53,604 nt of DNA, taken from positions 1 through 53,604 of the forward strand of contig CACMUL010000008.1 in NCBI GenBank assembly GCA_902616855.1, given 5' to 3'. The position numbers were made by a program, and so were the translations under genes. Below, piece after piece: positions 37,261 to 46,472 of this stretch; the first letter of the stretch is position 1, and every line of letters begins with the position of its first letter. Origin of the DNA: an uncultured Alphaproteobacteria bacterium (lineage in GTDB: Bacteria; Pseudomonadota; Alphaproteobacteria; HIMB59). The notes under the pieces are model-generated. The model did not search any database. It had not been told where the DNA came from and saw only the letters and a list, made by a program, of their open reading frames with translations.

Positions 37261-38032
37261 TATCTATTTCCTTAGATCTTTTGTAAGCCCTTTGAAGTGT
37301 AGTATATATTATTTTCTCTATATTTTGCGATTTAATATAATTTACTCCAGCTTGTGTGGTTCCTTTCTTACTAGAAATAGAACTTACAAAATCATCTAAC
37401 ATTTCAGATGAATAATTAGTTTCTAATACATTTTTGAATAATTCTATTACATCTTTTTCATTCATATGATAAGGCTTAGCAAGTTTTTTGGATGCTTTTA
37501 CAAAAATATTTACTATATATGCAATAAATGCTGGTCCACTGCCGAAAACTGATGTAGCAAAATTAATTTGATCTTCATTTCTAACATTAATAATTACTCC
37601 AAAAGTGGATAATATTTTTTTTAGTTTCCTATCAAATAAATTTTTATTTTTCATGTAAATATGAGTTTGGGATTTAGTATTTAAAGCCATTACATTTGGC
37701 ATAATTCTTACTATTTTTTTTGATTTTAAGGTTTTTTCAATCGTTGATAATTTAATACCGGCCATACAAGAAATTACCAAGGTTTCTTTTGAAAGATATT
37801 TCTGGAATTGATTTCCAGAAGTTAGGAATGTATTTGGTCGAACAAGAAGAAAAATATAATTATAATCATTATTAAATTTTGATATTTTTTTTTTTAAATT
37901 AATATTTTTTATTACGCCTTTCGAATTTAACGCGTGAATTTTCACAGAGTTTAATAGTTTTTTTGATAATAAGGATTTAGCTAGGTGTCCAAAACCTATA
38001 AAAAGTACTTTTGGCTTAAGCGTGGCCGACAA
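37235..38032 (-). CDS. proC: pyrroline-5-carboxylate reductase
   Basis: This 265-residue enzyme has the N-terminal Rossmann loop FIGFGHLAKSLL, the cofactor and substrate segments RIMPN and CMAGIKL, and the C-terminal dimer domain (FGSGPAFIAYI, then GTTQAGVNYI, normally SPGGTT..G). It reduces pyrroline-5-carboxylate to proline with NAD(P)H. No ATG precedes the Rossmann motif, so the TTG at 38032 inside the end of the YbjN gene is the likely start. It overlaps both neighbours: 17 bases with the YbjN gene and 26 with the TetR-like gene. Confidence 0.9.
   Translation of the reverse strand: MSATLKPKVLFIGFGHLAKSLLSKKLLNSVKIHALNSKGVIKNINLKKKISKFNNDYNYIFLLVRPNTFLTSGNQFQKYLSKETLVISCMAGIKLSTIEKTLKSKKIVRIMPNVMALNTKSQTHIYMKNKNLFDRKLKKILSTFGVIINVRNEDQINFATSVFGSGPAFIAYIVNIFVKASKKLAKPYHMNEKDVIELFKNVLETNYSSEMLDDFVSSISSKKGTTQAGVNYIKSQNIEKIIYTTLQRAYKRSKEIDSEKKNKKS
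37268..37273 (-). promoter_or_regulatory. Shine-Dalgarno supporting the GTG start inside proC
   Basis: On the minus strand AAGGAA lies seven bases before the GTG at 37260. It supports the longer form of the TetR-like protein over an ATG at 37206, which has no visible ribosome site. Confidence 0.5.
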
Positions 38033-38468
38033 TTTTTTGATTAATTAAAATTTGTGTAGTTTCGACGACTTTATCGCCTTTTAGTAACACGGAAATGAGG
38101 TGATTAAATTCAGATAGTATATTTTCTAAATAACTTCTAATATCTTCTTTTGTAACTTTTCCTGAAATTGGAAGACTATGTCTATAAATAATTTTATTAT
38201 TATTTTGTTTAAGTGTACCAATAACCAGATTATTGTTAATTTTATTTATATGATTGGTTAGAAAACTATATTCATAATTATCAATGCTAAATGATGATAT
38301 GAGAACTTTTAAATCATCAATCCATTGAAAATCCATTATTACTTTTTGTTCATGGATCTCCGTTAAAAGAGAAATATCGTTGTTTAAGTTGTTTTTAGAT
38401 AACTGTTTAACATTGAAAATATCCTCGAGAATAGAAATGGGGCTAGAATCAATGTTTTTTTGAGTCAT
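38016..38468 (-). CDS. YbjN domain-containing protein
   Basis: The frame is open from a TTG at 38474, but the ATG at 38468 is preferred and gives 150 residues. The protein resembles the YbjN/type III secretion chaperone-like fold: an N-terminal half with MDFQWIDDLKVLISSFS and a C-terminal helix with LRSYLENILSEFNHLISVLLK-type spacing. YbjN domains are small, of unsettled function, and in alphaproteobacteria usually precede proC. Here the 3' end contains the proC start, which implies coupled translation. Confidence 0.8.
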   Translation of the reverse strand: MTQKNIDSSPISILEDIFNVKQLSKNNLNNDISLLTEIHEQKVIMDFQWIDDLKVLISSFSIDNYEYSFLTNHINKINNNLVIGTLKQNNNKIIYRHSLPISGKVTKEDIRSYLENILSEFNHLISVLLKGDKVVETTQILINQKIVGHA

Positions 38469-38500
38469 ACACAATATGTATCACATTACTTATCTTAGTA

Positions 38501-38518
38501 AATACTATATATAGTATT
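38501..38518. promoter_or_regulatory. perfect 18-base palindrome upstream of ybjN-proC
   Basis: AATACTATATATAGTATT reads the same on both strands. It lies 33 bases before the ybjN start in the 67-base gap, where an operator or a -10 element would sit. The dyad suits a dimeric regulator, but AT-rich palindromes arise by chance. Confidence 0.4.
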
Positions 38519-38541
38519 AAATTGCTTAATATTGGTTAAAT

Positions 38542-38676
38542 TTAATCTTTTCTGTTGATTAAATATTTCTTTAATTTTTTAAAATCTGATTTGAAATCGT
38601 TAAAAATTTGTACAACTTCAACTGAATTATAAAGTATTTTTGATAACTTAAGATAAAGTTTATCTTTGTGTGACAC
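38542..38676 (-). CDS. possible short helical protein, candidate UbiK remnant
   Basis: This is a 44-residue frame starting at a GTG, in the position where alphaproteobacteria usually carry ubiK (accessory factor of ubiquinone synthesis) between ybjN and the divergent lgt. The translation (LKLSKILYNSVEVVQIF, then DFKSDFKKLKKYL) is helical and could align with the first half of UbiK, but the conserved REEFE region is absent. No ribosome site is visible. It may be a real small protein, a decayed ubiK or chance. The open frame runs further upstream to 38775, into the lgt gene. Confidence 0.28.
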   Translation of the reverse strand: MSHKDKLYLKLSKILYNSVEVVQIFNDFKSDFKKLKKYLINRKD

Positions 38677-38701
38677 GTAAGTTGTATTATTAGTTTTTAC
38701 A

Positions 38702-39478
38702 GTGTTTGAATATCCTAGTTTTTTATCGCCAGTAGCTTTTGAGCTGTTCGGTTTAACCATAAGGTGGTACAGCATATCTTATATTCTTGGATTTATTTAC
38801 TTTTATTTTTTTGCATATAATAATTTAAAACAATTTAGTTTGGATAAAAAAAAACTTGAAGACTTGTTTTTTTATTTATTTATTTCTGTCATAATTGGTG
38901 GAAGATTAGGCTATATAATTTTTTATAATTTGAATTTTTATATTCAAAACCCTTTTGAAATATTTAAGGTTTGGCATGGGGGTATGTCATTTCATGGAGC
39001 ATTAATTGGTATTATCTTAATAACTATTATATTTTCAATTAAAAAAAACATCTCTATTTTTAAACTTTCTGATCTTTTAAGTATAACTGCTCCATTTGGA
39101 ATTTTTTTAGGTAGAATTTCTAATTTTCTTAATAAAGAATTAATAGGAAAACCAACAGAATTTTTTTTAAGCGTTCGTTACCCAAATGAGGATTTTTATA
39201 GACATATATCTCAAATATATGAAGCAATATTTGAAGGTTTAATACCAGCTATTTTACTACTATTATTCTATTATAAATTTAAAGTAAAAAATGGGATCAT
39301 AACATCTTTCTTTTTAATTAATTATGGATTGTCTAGAATTATAATTGAAAATTTTAGAATGCCTGACATTCAAGTAGGCTTAAAGTTTAATTTATTATCT
39401 CAAGGTCAACTATTATCAATCCCAATTGTAATACTTGGTTTTTATTTTCTATATTTATGTCAATACAAACAAAGATAG
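38702..39478 (+). CDS. lgt: prolipoprotein diacylglyceryl transferase
   Basis: This 258-residue membrane enzyme has about seven helices, the N-terminal FGLTIRWYSISYILGF, the conserved GGRLGYIIFYN and WHGGMSFHGALIG, and the Lgt signature GRISNFLNKELIGKPT (arginine and asparagine essential in Escherichia coli). It moves diacylglycerol from phosphatidylglycerol to the lipobox cysteine of prolipoproteins, such as the transglycosylase-like lipoprotein encoded at 25126. The start is a GTG. The 3' end overlaps the next gene by 22 bases. Confidence 0.95.
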   Translation: MFEYPSFLSPVAFELFGLTIRWYSISYILGFIYFYFFAYNNLKQFSLDKKKLEDLFFYLFISVIIGGRLGYIIFYNLNFYIQNPFEIFKVWHGGMSFHGALIGIILITIIFSIKKNISIFKLSDLLSITAPFGIFLGRISNFLNKELIGKPTEFFLSVRYPNEDFYRHISQIYEAIFEGLIPAILLLLFYYKFKVKNGIITSFFLINYGLSRIIIENFRMPDIQVGLKFNLLSQGQLLSIPIVILGFYFLYLCQYKQR

Positions 39479-40488
39479 ATACCATCATCAAATCAGTTGG
39501 TTCAATCAACATTCAAGATTTTATAGAAATCTCTAATTTTGACAAAGACTCAGGCTTCTATAATAAACCAAATATTGAAAAGATTGGTAAAGATGGTCAA
39601 TTCATAACATCTCCTGAGATATCCTCTTTATTTAGCATAGCCCTTTCTAATCAGTTTTTAAAAGAATTTCCAAAGGCAAAAAATGTTAATTTATTGGAGT
39701 TAGGACCTGGTAATGGGATACTTACATTAGATATTTATAATTATCTTAAATCAAAGAATATCAGTGTTAATAACATTACTTTGTTAGAAAGAAGTGATTA
39801 TTTTAAAGGAAAAATTTTTGAAAGATCAGATGTAAAAGTTAATTTTATAGAAAATATCTATGATTATGAAATAGATAACGACTATACTGTTTTTATTTAC
39901 TCTAACGAATTTTTTGACGCCTTTGGATCTAAGCAATTTATATTTAATAACGGTAACTTTAATGAAATAAAAATATCAAAAAAAAATAATAAATATTTTT
40001 TAATTCAAGATAGTGTGGCGATATCTGGAGAGTTAATAGATCGCTATTCAAAATACAAATTTAAAAATAATGATATACTTGAGCATTCAAATTTAATTTT
40101 AAATATACTGAGTGATATTCAAAACTTAAATTGCAAAAATTATTTTTTTACTACAACTGATTACGGCTACACGAAATTGCCATTAAAAAGTACACTTAGA
40201 TTATTATCGAGCCATAAAAAATTAGAATTGTTTGATAAATTTGAAAACGTGGATTATTCTTTTGGAGTTAATTTCGAGTTATTAAGGGATTTTTTTATTA
40301 GTAAAAATCCACAGATTATAAACCAAAAAGATTTAATTTGTAATAATCTCCCAAACGAATACCTAAAATCAAGTAACAAGAATATCAGAGAAATTATAGA
40401 GTTAATTAGTGGAGAAAAATTTAACGATATGGGTCAAGTATTTTTGAATCTCTCTTTTAAAAAAGATGAAACAATCAGTAAAATTTAA
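39457..40488 (+). CDS. MidA/NDUFAF7-family SAM-dependent methyltransferase
   Basis: This 343-residue protein matches the MidA (DUF185) family: DGQFITSPEISSLF, LLELGPGNGILTLDI at the SAM-binding loop, and YSNEFFDAFGSKQF with the conserved EFFDA. Mitochondrial NDUFAF7 methylates an arginine of complex I subunit NDUFS2, so a respiratory assembly role is plausible by homology. It overlaps lgt and pgeF by 22 and 23 bases. The lgt-midA-pgeF order is a known alphaproteobacterial neighbourhood. The NDUFS6-type zinc protein at 28943 would be another complex I-related factor in this window. Confidence 0.9.
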   Translation: MSIQTKIDTIIKSVGSINIQDFIEISNFDKDSGFYNKPNIEKIGKDGQFITSPEISSLFSIALSNQFLKEFPKAKNVNLLELGPGNGILTLDIYNYLKSKNISVNNITLLERSDYFKGKIFERSDVKVNFIENIYDYEIDNDYTVFIYSNEFFDAFGSKQFIFNNGNFNEIKISKKNNKYFLIQDSVAISGELIDRYSKYKFKNNDILEHSNLILNILSDIQNLNCKNYFFTTTDYGYTKLPLKSTLRLLSSHKKLELFDKFENVDYSFGVNFELLRDFFISKNPQIINQKDLICNNLPNEYLKSSNKNIREIIELISGEKFNDMGQVFLNLSFKKDETISKI

Positions 40489-41179
40489 GTTTTTTAATAA
40501 TAAAAATGGAAAATCAAAGGGGATTTACAATTCTCTTAATTGCGGATTAAAGTCTAGAGATAATAAAAATAATGTAAAAAAAAATATTGAAATTGCTAAA
40601 AATCTCATATCTAAAGAGAAAAAAATATTAATTATTCCTAACCAATCACATTCAAGCAAATGTCTTATAGTCAGAAAAAATAAATCTATTTACAATTGTG
40701 ATGGTGTTGTAACACGAGATGATAAATTTATTCTTGGTATTACGACAGCTGATTGTTTGCCAATAATATTTATTGATTACCGAAATAAAGTCATAGGAAT
40801 TTGCCATGCAGGATGGAGAGGTTTAAAAAGAGATATCATCGAAAATACGATAAAGAAAATGATACAAATTGGCTCCAAAAAATCAAATATAAGGGTCTTT
40901 ATTGGGCCTTGTATAAGAAATAACTCTTACGAGGTATCTAGAGAATTCATAAATGGTATGAAATTGAAAGTTAAAGGTTTATGGATTAAAAAAGATGATA
41001 AATATTATTTTGACCTTCCTAAACTTGCTAAGCGTAAATTGAACGGTTTAGGTATTTCTGAAATTGTAGATTCAAAAATAGATACTTTTAAAAATATAAA
41101 ATATTTTAGTTATAGAAGAAGTATTCATCTCAAACATAGAGATTATGGGAGAAATTTAAGCTTGGTATCTATAATTTAA
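40466..41179 (+). CDS. pgeF: peptidoglycan editing factor / purine nucleoside phosphorylase-like (laccase domain)
   Basis: This 237-residue protein has the YfiH/PgeF laccase-domain pattern: YNSLNCGLKSRDN, TTADCLPIIFID with the zinc ligand cysteine, ICHAGWRGLKRDI with histidine, and IGPCIRNNSYEVS. Escherichia coli PgeF removes L-serine-containing errors from peptidoglycan precursors; relatives (FAMIN type) have purine nucleoside activities. It starts inside the end of the methyltransferase gene, and no signal peptide is seen, which suits a cytosolic role. Confidence 0.93.
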   Translation: MKQSVKFKFFNNKNGKSKGIYNSLNCGLKSRDNKNNVKKNIEIAKNLISKEKKILIIPNQSHSSKCLIVRKNKSIYNCDGVVTRDDKFILGITTADCLPIIFIDYRNKVIGICHAGWRGLKRDIIENTIKKMIQIGSKKSNIRVFIGPCIRNNSYEVSREFINGMKLKVKGLWIKKDDKYYFDLPKLAKRKLNGLGISEIVDSKIDTFKNIKYFSYRRSIHLKHRDYGRNLSLVSII

Positions 41180-41221
41180 CTTTGTATGGATATACATTTT
41201 ACTATATAACCAAGTTAACTA

Positions 41222-42148
41222 ATGAAAATTATTTCTGGAAATAGTAACATTGAGTTATCTAAAGAGATTTCAGAATATCTAAAAATTCAATTATCTGAAG
41301 CAACTATGACTAGGTTCTCTGATAAAGAGATATTTGTTGAAATTGGTGAAAACGTTCGAGGAGAAGATGTTTTTTTAATTCAATCAACTTCTTTCCCTGC
41401 CAATGACAATTTAATGGAATTATTAGTAGCAATTGATGCTCTAAAACGTGGGTCTGCAAAAAGAATAACTGCTGTTTTGCCATATTTTGGTTATGCAAGA
41501 CAGGATAGAAAAACTGGACCAAGAACTCCTATATCAGCAAAATTAGTGGCCAATCTAATTACCACAGCTGGTGCAAATAGAGTTTTAACAATGGATCTAC
41601 ACGCAGGTCAAATTCAAGGTTTTTTTGATATCCCTTTAGACAACCTTTATGCAACTAATATGTTCATGAGTGACATTAAATCAAATAAAAGGGATGAAAA
41701 TCTTGTATTTGTCTCTCCAGACGTCGGAGGTGTTTTAAGAGCTAGAGCATTTGCAAAAAAACTCGACGCTGATTTGGCTATTATTGATAAACGTAGAGAC
41801 GCTCCAGGTGTGTCTAATGCTATGAATGTCATAGGCTCGGTTGATGGAAAAAAATGTATTATTGTTGACGATTTGGTTGACTCAGGAGGAACAATTTGTA
41901 ATGCGGCTAAAGCCCTTAAAGAGAACGGTGCCACAGAAGTTTATGGATATTGTTCTCATGGTGTTTACTCTGGAAAGGCTTTAGACAACATAAATAATTC
42001 AGTTTTAGAGGAAATGGTTTGTACGAATACAATTAAACCATCTTTTGAAGTTCCCTCATCAATGAGGTATTTATCTGTAGCTCCACTTTTTGGTGAGGCT
42101 ATTAAGCGTATTAATAACGAAACTTCTATATCTTCTCTGTTTGATTAA
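41222..42148 (+). CDS. prs: ribose-phosphate pyrophosphokinase
   Basis: This 308-residue enzyme shows the PRPP synthetase motifs: [17 protein letters not shown], the flexible loop [15 protein letters not shown], the [14 protein letters not shown] histidine region, RRDAPG and the PRPP-binding signature [12 protein letters not shown]. It makes PRPP for nucleotides, histidine, tryptophan and NAD. The 42-base gap upstream holds a possible promoter. It leads the prs-rplY-pth-ychF group, which is a common alphaproteobacterial order. Confidence 0.97.
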   Translation: MKIISGNSNIELSKEISEYLKIQLSEATMTRFSDKEIFVEIGENVRGEDVFLIQSTSFPANDNLMELLVAIDALKRGSAKRITAVLPYFGYARQDRKTGPRTPISAKLVANLITTAGANRVLTMDLHAGQIQGFFDIPLDNLYATNMFMSDIKSNKRDENLVFVSPDVGGVLRARAFAKKLDADLAIIDKRRDAPGVSNAMNVIGSVDGKKCIIVDDLVDSGGTICNAAKALKENGATEVYGYCSHGVYSGKALDNINNSVLEEMVCTNTIKPSFEVPSSMRYLSVAPLFGEAIKRINNETSISSLFD

Positions 42149-42177
42149 TCTAGGATTTTGTTGTATAAACTCAGCCT

Positions 42178-42831
42178 ATGAAAATCAGTGGAAATATCCC
42201 AGCTAAAGAGCGAAAAAAAGGAAACACTAACCCATATTTTAAAGAAGGTTTGATACCCTCTATTATTTATGGTGGTAACACTGGCCCTGTAATGGTAGCA
42301 GTCGACACTATTCAGCTTAAAAAAAGATTTGATGAGGGTGGTTTCTATTCAAAGATATTTGAAGTCGAATTTGGTGATAAAAAAGAAGCAGTAATTGTCA
42401 AAAGTATTCAAAGACATAAAGTTAAACATAACCCTATACATGTAGATTTTCAAAGAGTGGATGAAAAAACAAGAATAGTAATATCAGTCCCTGTTGAATT
42501 TACCAACCAAGAGTTATCTCCTGGATTAAAACAAGGTGGTATCTTAAACGTTGTTCGAAGAGAAATCGAGTTGTCTTGTCTTGCTAATAATATACCAGAA
42601 AAATTTGTTATCTCTCTCGAGGGTAAGGAAATTGGTGACGATATCAGATTAAGTTCTGTGACTTTAAGTGAGGGAATGAAGCCTACTATTCAAGGTAGAG
42701 ATTTTATGTTAGCTACGGTTCAGGCTCCAAAGGTTGAAAAAGAACCAGAACCAGAAGAAACCGAAGAGACAACTGAAGAAACAGCAGAAAAAACCGAAGA
42801 TAAGAAAGAAGAAGAAAAAGCAGCCGAATAA
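42178..42831 (+). CDS. rplY: 50S ribosomal protein L25 (CTC type)
   Basis: This 217-residue protein has the L25 5S-rRNA-binding domain (residues 1-95: IPAKERKKG, LIPSIIYGGNTGP, HNPIHVDFQRV) and the TL5/CTC C-terminal beta domain (LSPGLKQGGILNVVRREIEL). It ends in a very acidic glutamate-rich tail after residue 185. L25 binds 5S rRNA on the large subunit. The gene is followed by pth after 14 bases. Confidence 0.95.
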   Translation: MKISGNIPAKERKKGNTNPYFKEGLIPSIIYGGNTGPVMVAVDTIQLKKRFDEGGFYSKIFEVEFGDKKEAVIVKSIQRHKVKHNPIHVDFQRVDEKTRIVISVPVEFTNQELSPGLKQGGILNVVRREIELSCLANNIPEKFVISLEGKEIGDDIRLSSVTLSEGMKPTIQGRDFMLATVQAPKVEKEPEPEETEETTEETAEKTEDKKEEEKAAE

Positions 42832-42845
42832 TATAGTCTGTCTAT

Positions 42846-43394
42846 ATGCTTACTTTATATTGCCTAGGCAATCCAACAGTTAAACATAAAAATAATAGGC
42901 ATAACGCTGGACTATTACTTGGAGAATTTCTAGTTGATAAATTAAAACTCAAACTAAAAAAGTTTAAGGACTATAAACTCTCTAATTCTTTCCTTCTTGA
43001 TGGCCAAAAATGTCAAATCGCTTTATCTGAAAGTTATATGAATGAATCCGGTGACGGTATACTGAGCCTCAAAACAAATAAACTCAGTAAGTCAGATGAA
43101 ATATTTGTTCTATATGATGAACTAGATTTGGATTTAGGGGAGATAAAAATTAAATTTGCGGGAGGAAACGCTGGTCATAATGGGCTAAGAAGTATCAGTG
43201 GTAAAATTGGAGGTAACTATTGGAAGCTCAGAATTGGAATTGGCCATCCTGGTGTTAAAGATAAGGTGACAAAACACGTACTGGGTAACTTTAATACAGA
43301 AGAGAAGAAACAGCTCGTTTTATTATTTGAAGTTATATACTTAAACCTATCTCAGATATTTGTATCGAAACATTTATCTAATCTAGGCATTTAA
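42846..43394 (+). CDS. pth: peptidyl-tRNA hydrolase
   Basis: This 182-residue enzyme has the Pth motifs GNPTVKHKNNRHNAG with the catalytic histidine, ESYMNESGDG, LYDELDLDLGEIKIKFAGG, and GHNGLRSI. It recycles tRNA by cleaving stalled peptidyl-tRNA. It is slightly shorter at the C-terminus than the Escherichia coli enzyme. The start lies near a short run without a strong ribosome site, and the next gene, ychF, begins on the base after its stop. Confidence 0.95.
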   Translation: MLTLYCLGNPTVKHKNNRHNAGLLLGEFLVDKLKLKLKKFKDYKLSNSFLLDGQKCQIALSESYMNESGDGILSLKTNKLSKSDEIFVLYDELDLDLGEIKIKFAGGNAGHNGLRSISGKIGGNYWKLRIGIGHPGVKDKVTKHVLGNFNTEEKKQLVLLFEVIYLNLSQIFVSKHLSNLGI

Positions 43395-44480
43395 ATGAAG
43401 TGTGGAATTATAGGTCTTCCAAATGTTGGCAAGTCGACTTTATTTAATGCTTTATGCGAAAATGAGCAAGCATTAGCAGCCAATTATCCTTTTGCAACGA
43501 TTGACCCAAATAGTTCTTTAGTAAGAGTGCCAGATGATAGAATTCAAAAACTCGCTGAAATATGCAATCCACAAAAAATAGTTCCTGCAGCATTTGAAAT
43601 AGTTGATATTGCAGGTCTAGTAAAGGGAGCCTCTAAAGGAGAGGGTCTGGGTAATGCTTTTTTATCTCATATACGCTCAGTAAATGCGTTATTTCATATT
43701 GTAAGATGTTTTGAGGATGATGATATACAACACGTTGAAAATAGAATTAATCCTCTCGAAGATATCAAAATTATTAATGCAGAATTGGCATTATCTGATC
43801 TAGAGATTTTGGAAAAAAATTATCAGAAACAAAAAAAAACTCAAAAAACAAATGATGATAAAAAAAAGATATTGATAATTGAAAAAGCAATAGATCTTAT
43901 TTCTAAAGAAAAAGGAATTTTGAACAACTTAAATAAAGATGAGATTGAATATTTGCATATCTTTCAACTTATATCTATTAAACCTGTTGTGTATGTTTGC
44001 AATGTTGATGAAAATTCTTCTGTAAACGGAAATACTTACACTAAGTCTATTGAAGAATACTCTAAATTGAATAACTCAGAGACATTGATTGTAAGTGCTA
44101 AAATTGAGTCTGAAATTTCACAAATAAACGATCATGAAGAAAAAAAAATGTTTCTTGATAGTATAGGCCTTAAAGAAACTGGTCTTAAAAGAGTAATTAA
44201 AAAAGGTTATGAACTTTTAAATTATATAAATTTTTTTACTGCTGGTGAGAAAGAGCTAAAAGCATGGACGATTATTAGAGGTACATTAGCACCCAATGCT
44301 GCTGGTGAAATTCATAGTGATATGGAGAAAGGTTTCATAAGAGCTGAAACAATTTCTTTTAATGATTATATCCAATATAAAGGAGAAAGTGGTGCTAAAG
44401 AAAAGGGAAAGTTAAGGTTAGAGGGAAAAGAATATGTAGTTAAAGATGGTGATATCATCCACTTCTTATTTAATGTTTAA
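43395..44480 (+). CDS. ychF: redox-regulated ATPase YchF (Obg family)
   Basis: This 361-residue P-loop protein has G1 [14 protein letters not shown], the switch region with [17 protein letters not shown], the G4 segment normally NKxE here as CNVDE (fitting ATP preference), a coiled-coil insertion, and a C-terminal TGS domain ([12 protein letters not shown], then ERGFIRAE in the form MEKGFIRAE). It binds ATP and ribosomes and affects stress response. It ends 11 bases inside the convergent petC gene. Confidence 0.96.
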   Translation: MKCGIIGLPNVGKSTLFNALCENEQALAANYPFATIDPNSSLVRVPDDRIQKLAEICNPQKIVPAAFEIVDIAGLVKGASKGEGLGNAFLSHIRSVNALFHIVRCFEDDDIQHVENRINPLEDIKIINAELALSDLEILEKNYQKQKKTQKTNDDKKKILIIEKAIDLISKEKGILNNLNKDEIEYLHIFQLISIKPVVYVCNVDENSSVNGNTYTKSIEEYSKLNNSETLIVSAKIESEISQINDHEEKKMFLDSIGLKETGLKRVIKKGYELLNYINFFTAGEKELKAWTIIRGTLAPNAAGEIHSDMEKGFIRAETISFNDYIQYKGESGAKEKGKLRLEGKEYVVKDGDIIHFLFNV

Positions 44481-45222
44481 TGTCTCTCCAAATTTGTTGT
44501 TTAGAAATATAAGCTAAGACGAACAATACCAATAAAAATAGTATTACTTTTAAACCCATTCTCTTACGATCCTCTAAACTAGGCTCAGCTGCCCAAGCTA
44601 AAAAAGTCGTAACATCTGTTGTCATTTGATCCATTGTACTTTCAGTTCCATCATCATAATCAACAAGACCATCTGATAATGGGGATGTCATGGCAATTAG
44701 ATTACCTGCCATATATTTATTGTAGTGTTGGCCTTTTGGAACTTTCATACCTTCTGGTGGATCAACATAACCAAGCAATAGAGCTTTAATATAATCAGCA
44801 CCTTTAGGTCTGGCTTTAACTATTAGAGACAAATCAGGTGGGTAAGCTCCGTTATTGGCTGCTCTAGCAGCCTTTTCATTTAGATATGGATTAACAAACT
44901 GGTCTGAGGGAATTCCGTCTCTTTCAAACATTTCTCCCTCGTCATTTGGACCATCTAACACTAAATGTTCGGCTGCAATAGCTTTAATATGATCTTCACT
45001 AAAACCAAGGTCCGCTAAATTTCTATAAGATAGATAATTCATGGAGTGGCATCCCGCGCAAACTTCTCTGTAAACTTTTAAACCTCTTTGAGCTGAGGCA
45101 CGATCATATGTTCCGAAAAATCCTTTCCAAGACCAATCATATTTTGGAATATCAATTTTTGCTCCAGCACCATACAAATTGAAACTAAAAAGTAAAAAAA
45201 TGGCCAGTAGAGCTTTTCTCAT
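44470..45222 (-). CDS. petC: cytochrome c1 of the bc1 complex
   Basis: This 250-residue protein has a cleavable signal peptide (about residues 1-18), the haem-binding CAGCH at residues 55-59, and a C-terminal membrane helix at about 225-245 (MGLKVILFLLVLFVLA). The methionine haem ligand is probably in the MAGNLIAM region. It transfers electrons from the Rieske protein to soluble or membrane cytochromes. It is the last gene of petABC and begins two bases after the petB stop. Confidence 0.95.
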   Translation of the reverse strand: MRKALLAIFLLFSFNLYGAGAKIDIPKYDWSWKGFFGTYDRASAQRGLKVYREVCAGCHSMNYLSYRNLADLGFSEDHIKAIAAEHLVLDGPNDEGEMFERDGIPSDQFVNPYLNEKAARAANNGAYPPDLSLIVKARPKGADYIKALLLGYVDPPEGMKVPKGQHYNKYMAGNLIAMTSPLSDGLVDYDDGTESTMDQMTTDVTTFLAWAAEPSLEDRKRMGLKVILFLLVLFVLAYISKQQIWRDIKH

Positions 45223-45223
45223 A

Positions 45224-46468
45224 TTAGGCTTTTTTACTTAGCAAATAATTTGTAATCGTTAGAGGCTGTCGTGGTGTTTCTAAAAATCCTACTAAAGGGG
45301 CTAGAACAAATATAAACAAAAACCAATATGCAGTTCCAATCCTTGAGATAAGTACATAAAGACCTTCAGCAGGTTTACCTCCAACATACATAAGAACCAA
45401 AAAGTTTACTGCAAACAAAAGAACACAGTATCTCCAGATAGGTCTAAATAAACATGATCTAACTTTAGATGTGTCAAGCCATGGTAATAAGCCTAATGCT
45501 AGAATAGAACTAAACATAGCTATCACACCACCTAGTTTATCTGGAATAGCTCTAAGTATTGCATAGAAAGGTAGAAAGTACCACTCAGGCACAATATGTG
45601 CAGGAGTTACCATGGGGTTAGCTTTTATGTAATTGTCGGAGTGGCCTAAAATATTTGGATAATAAAAGAGAATAAAAGCCAAAATGATAAAGAAAAATAT
45701 TGTAGCATTTAAATCTTTAATAGTTACGTATGGATGAAAACTCACTGTTTCATCCCAGCTTTGTGGCTCTGTTCCAGTAGGATTATTAGAACCAGTCATA
45801 TGCAATGTAATTACGTGAAAGACAACTAAACCGACAATTGCGAAAGCTAATAGCCAATGAAGAACATAAAAACGATTAACAGCTGAGTCGCCAACAGTGA
45901 AGTCACCAAGAAGTAATGTGAGTATAGCATCTCCTACAACAGGAATAGCTGAAAAAAGATTAGTTATAACTGTTGCTCCCCAATAAGACATCTGACCCCA
46001 TGGTAGTGTATATCCTAGAAATGCAGTTGCCATCATCAGCATGAACATAGTCAAACCGAAAATGTAGACTAACTCTCTAGGCGCCTTGTATGATCCAAAA
46101 TATAAAGCTCTAAATATGTGTATAAAAGTAGCTATAAAGAAAAAAGAAACTAAGTTGGCATGCAAATATCTAATTAACCAACCAAAACTAACGTCTCTCA
46201 TGATCCTTTCAACAGAGTCAAAGGCATCATCGGCTGAGGGCTTATAGTGAAACCCTAAAAAAATTCCAGTTAAAATTAGTCCTATAAGGCAAAACATGGC
46301 TATACCACCAAATGACCAAAAGTAATTGAGTGATTTGGGGACAGGAAACTTCAAATATTCTGCTTCCATCATTCTTATAAGAGGAAGTCTAGAGTCAATC
46401 CAACCTTTTATACCAGTGTATGGTGAATTTAGTGTTTTTTTATAACCTTGTAATTCATTTGAACTCAT
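45224..46468 (-). CDS. petB: cytochrome b of the bc1 complex
   Basis: This 414-residue membrane protein has eight helices and the four haem histidines (two in FGWLIRYLHANLVSFFF, two in LLAFAIVGLVVFHVITLH, each given in part). The Qo site PEWY is present as VPEWYFLPFYAILR, and the GYTLPWGQMSYWGA loop precedes it. It is the core of the bc1 complex, which oxidises ubiquinol and moves protons. It lies between petA (four-base gap) and petC. Length matches the family. Confidence 0.97.
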   Translation of the reverse strand: MSSNELQGYKKTLNSPYTGIKGWIDSRLPLIRMMEAEYLKFPVPKSLNYFWSFGGIAMFCLIGLILTGIFLGFHYKPSADDAFDSVERIMRDVSFGWLIRYLHANLVSFFFIATFIHIFRALYFGSYKAPRELVYIFGLTMFMLMMATAFLGYTLPWGQMSYWGATVITNLFSAIPVVGDAILTLLLGDFTVGDSAVNRFYVLHWLLAFAIVGLVVFHVITLHMTGSNNPTGTEPQSWDETVSFHPYVTIKDLNATIFFFIILAFILFYYPNILGHSDNYIKANPMVTPAHIVPEWYFLPFYAILRAIPDKLGGVIAMFSSILALGLLPWLDTSKVRSCLFRPIWRYCVLLFAVNFLVLMYVGGKPAEGLYVLISRIGTAYWFLFIFVLAPLVGFLETPRQPLTITNYLLSKKA

Positions 46469-46472
46469 TAAA

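Noticed and set aside
44470-44480. Frameshift at the end of ychF or petC because the genes overlap
   Set aside because: Both proteins keep their normal C-terminal ends; overlapping 3' ends are the rule in this window.
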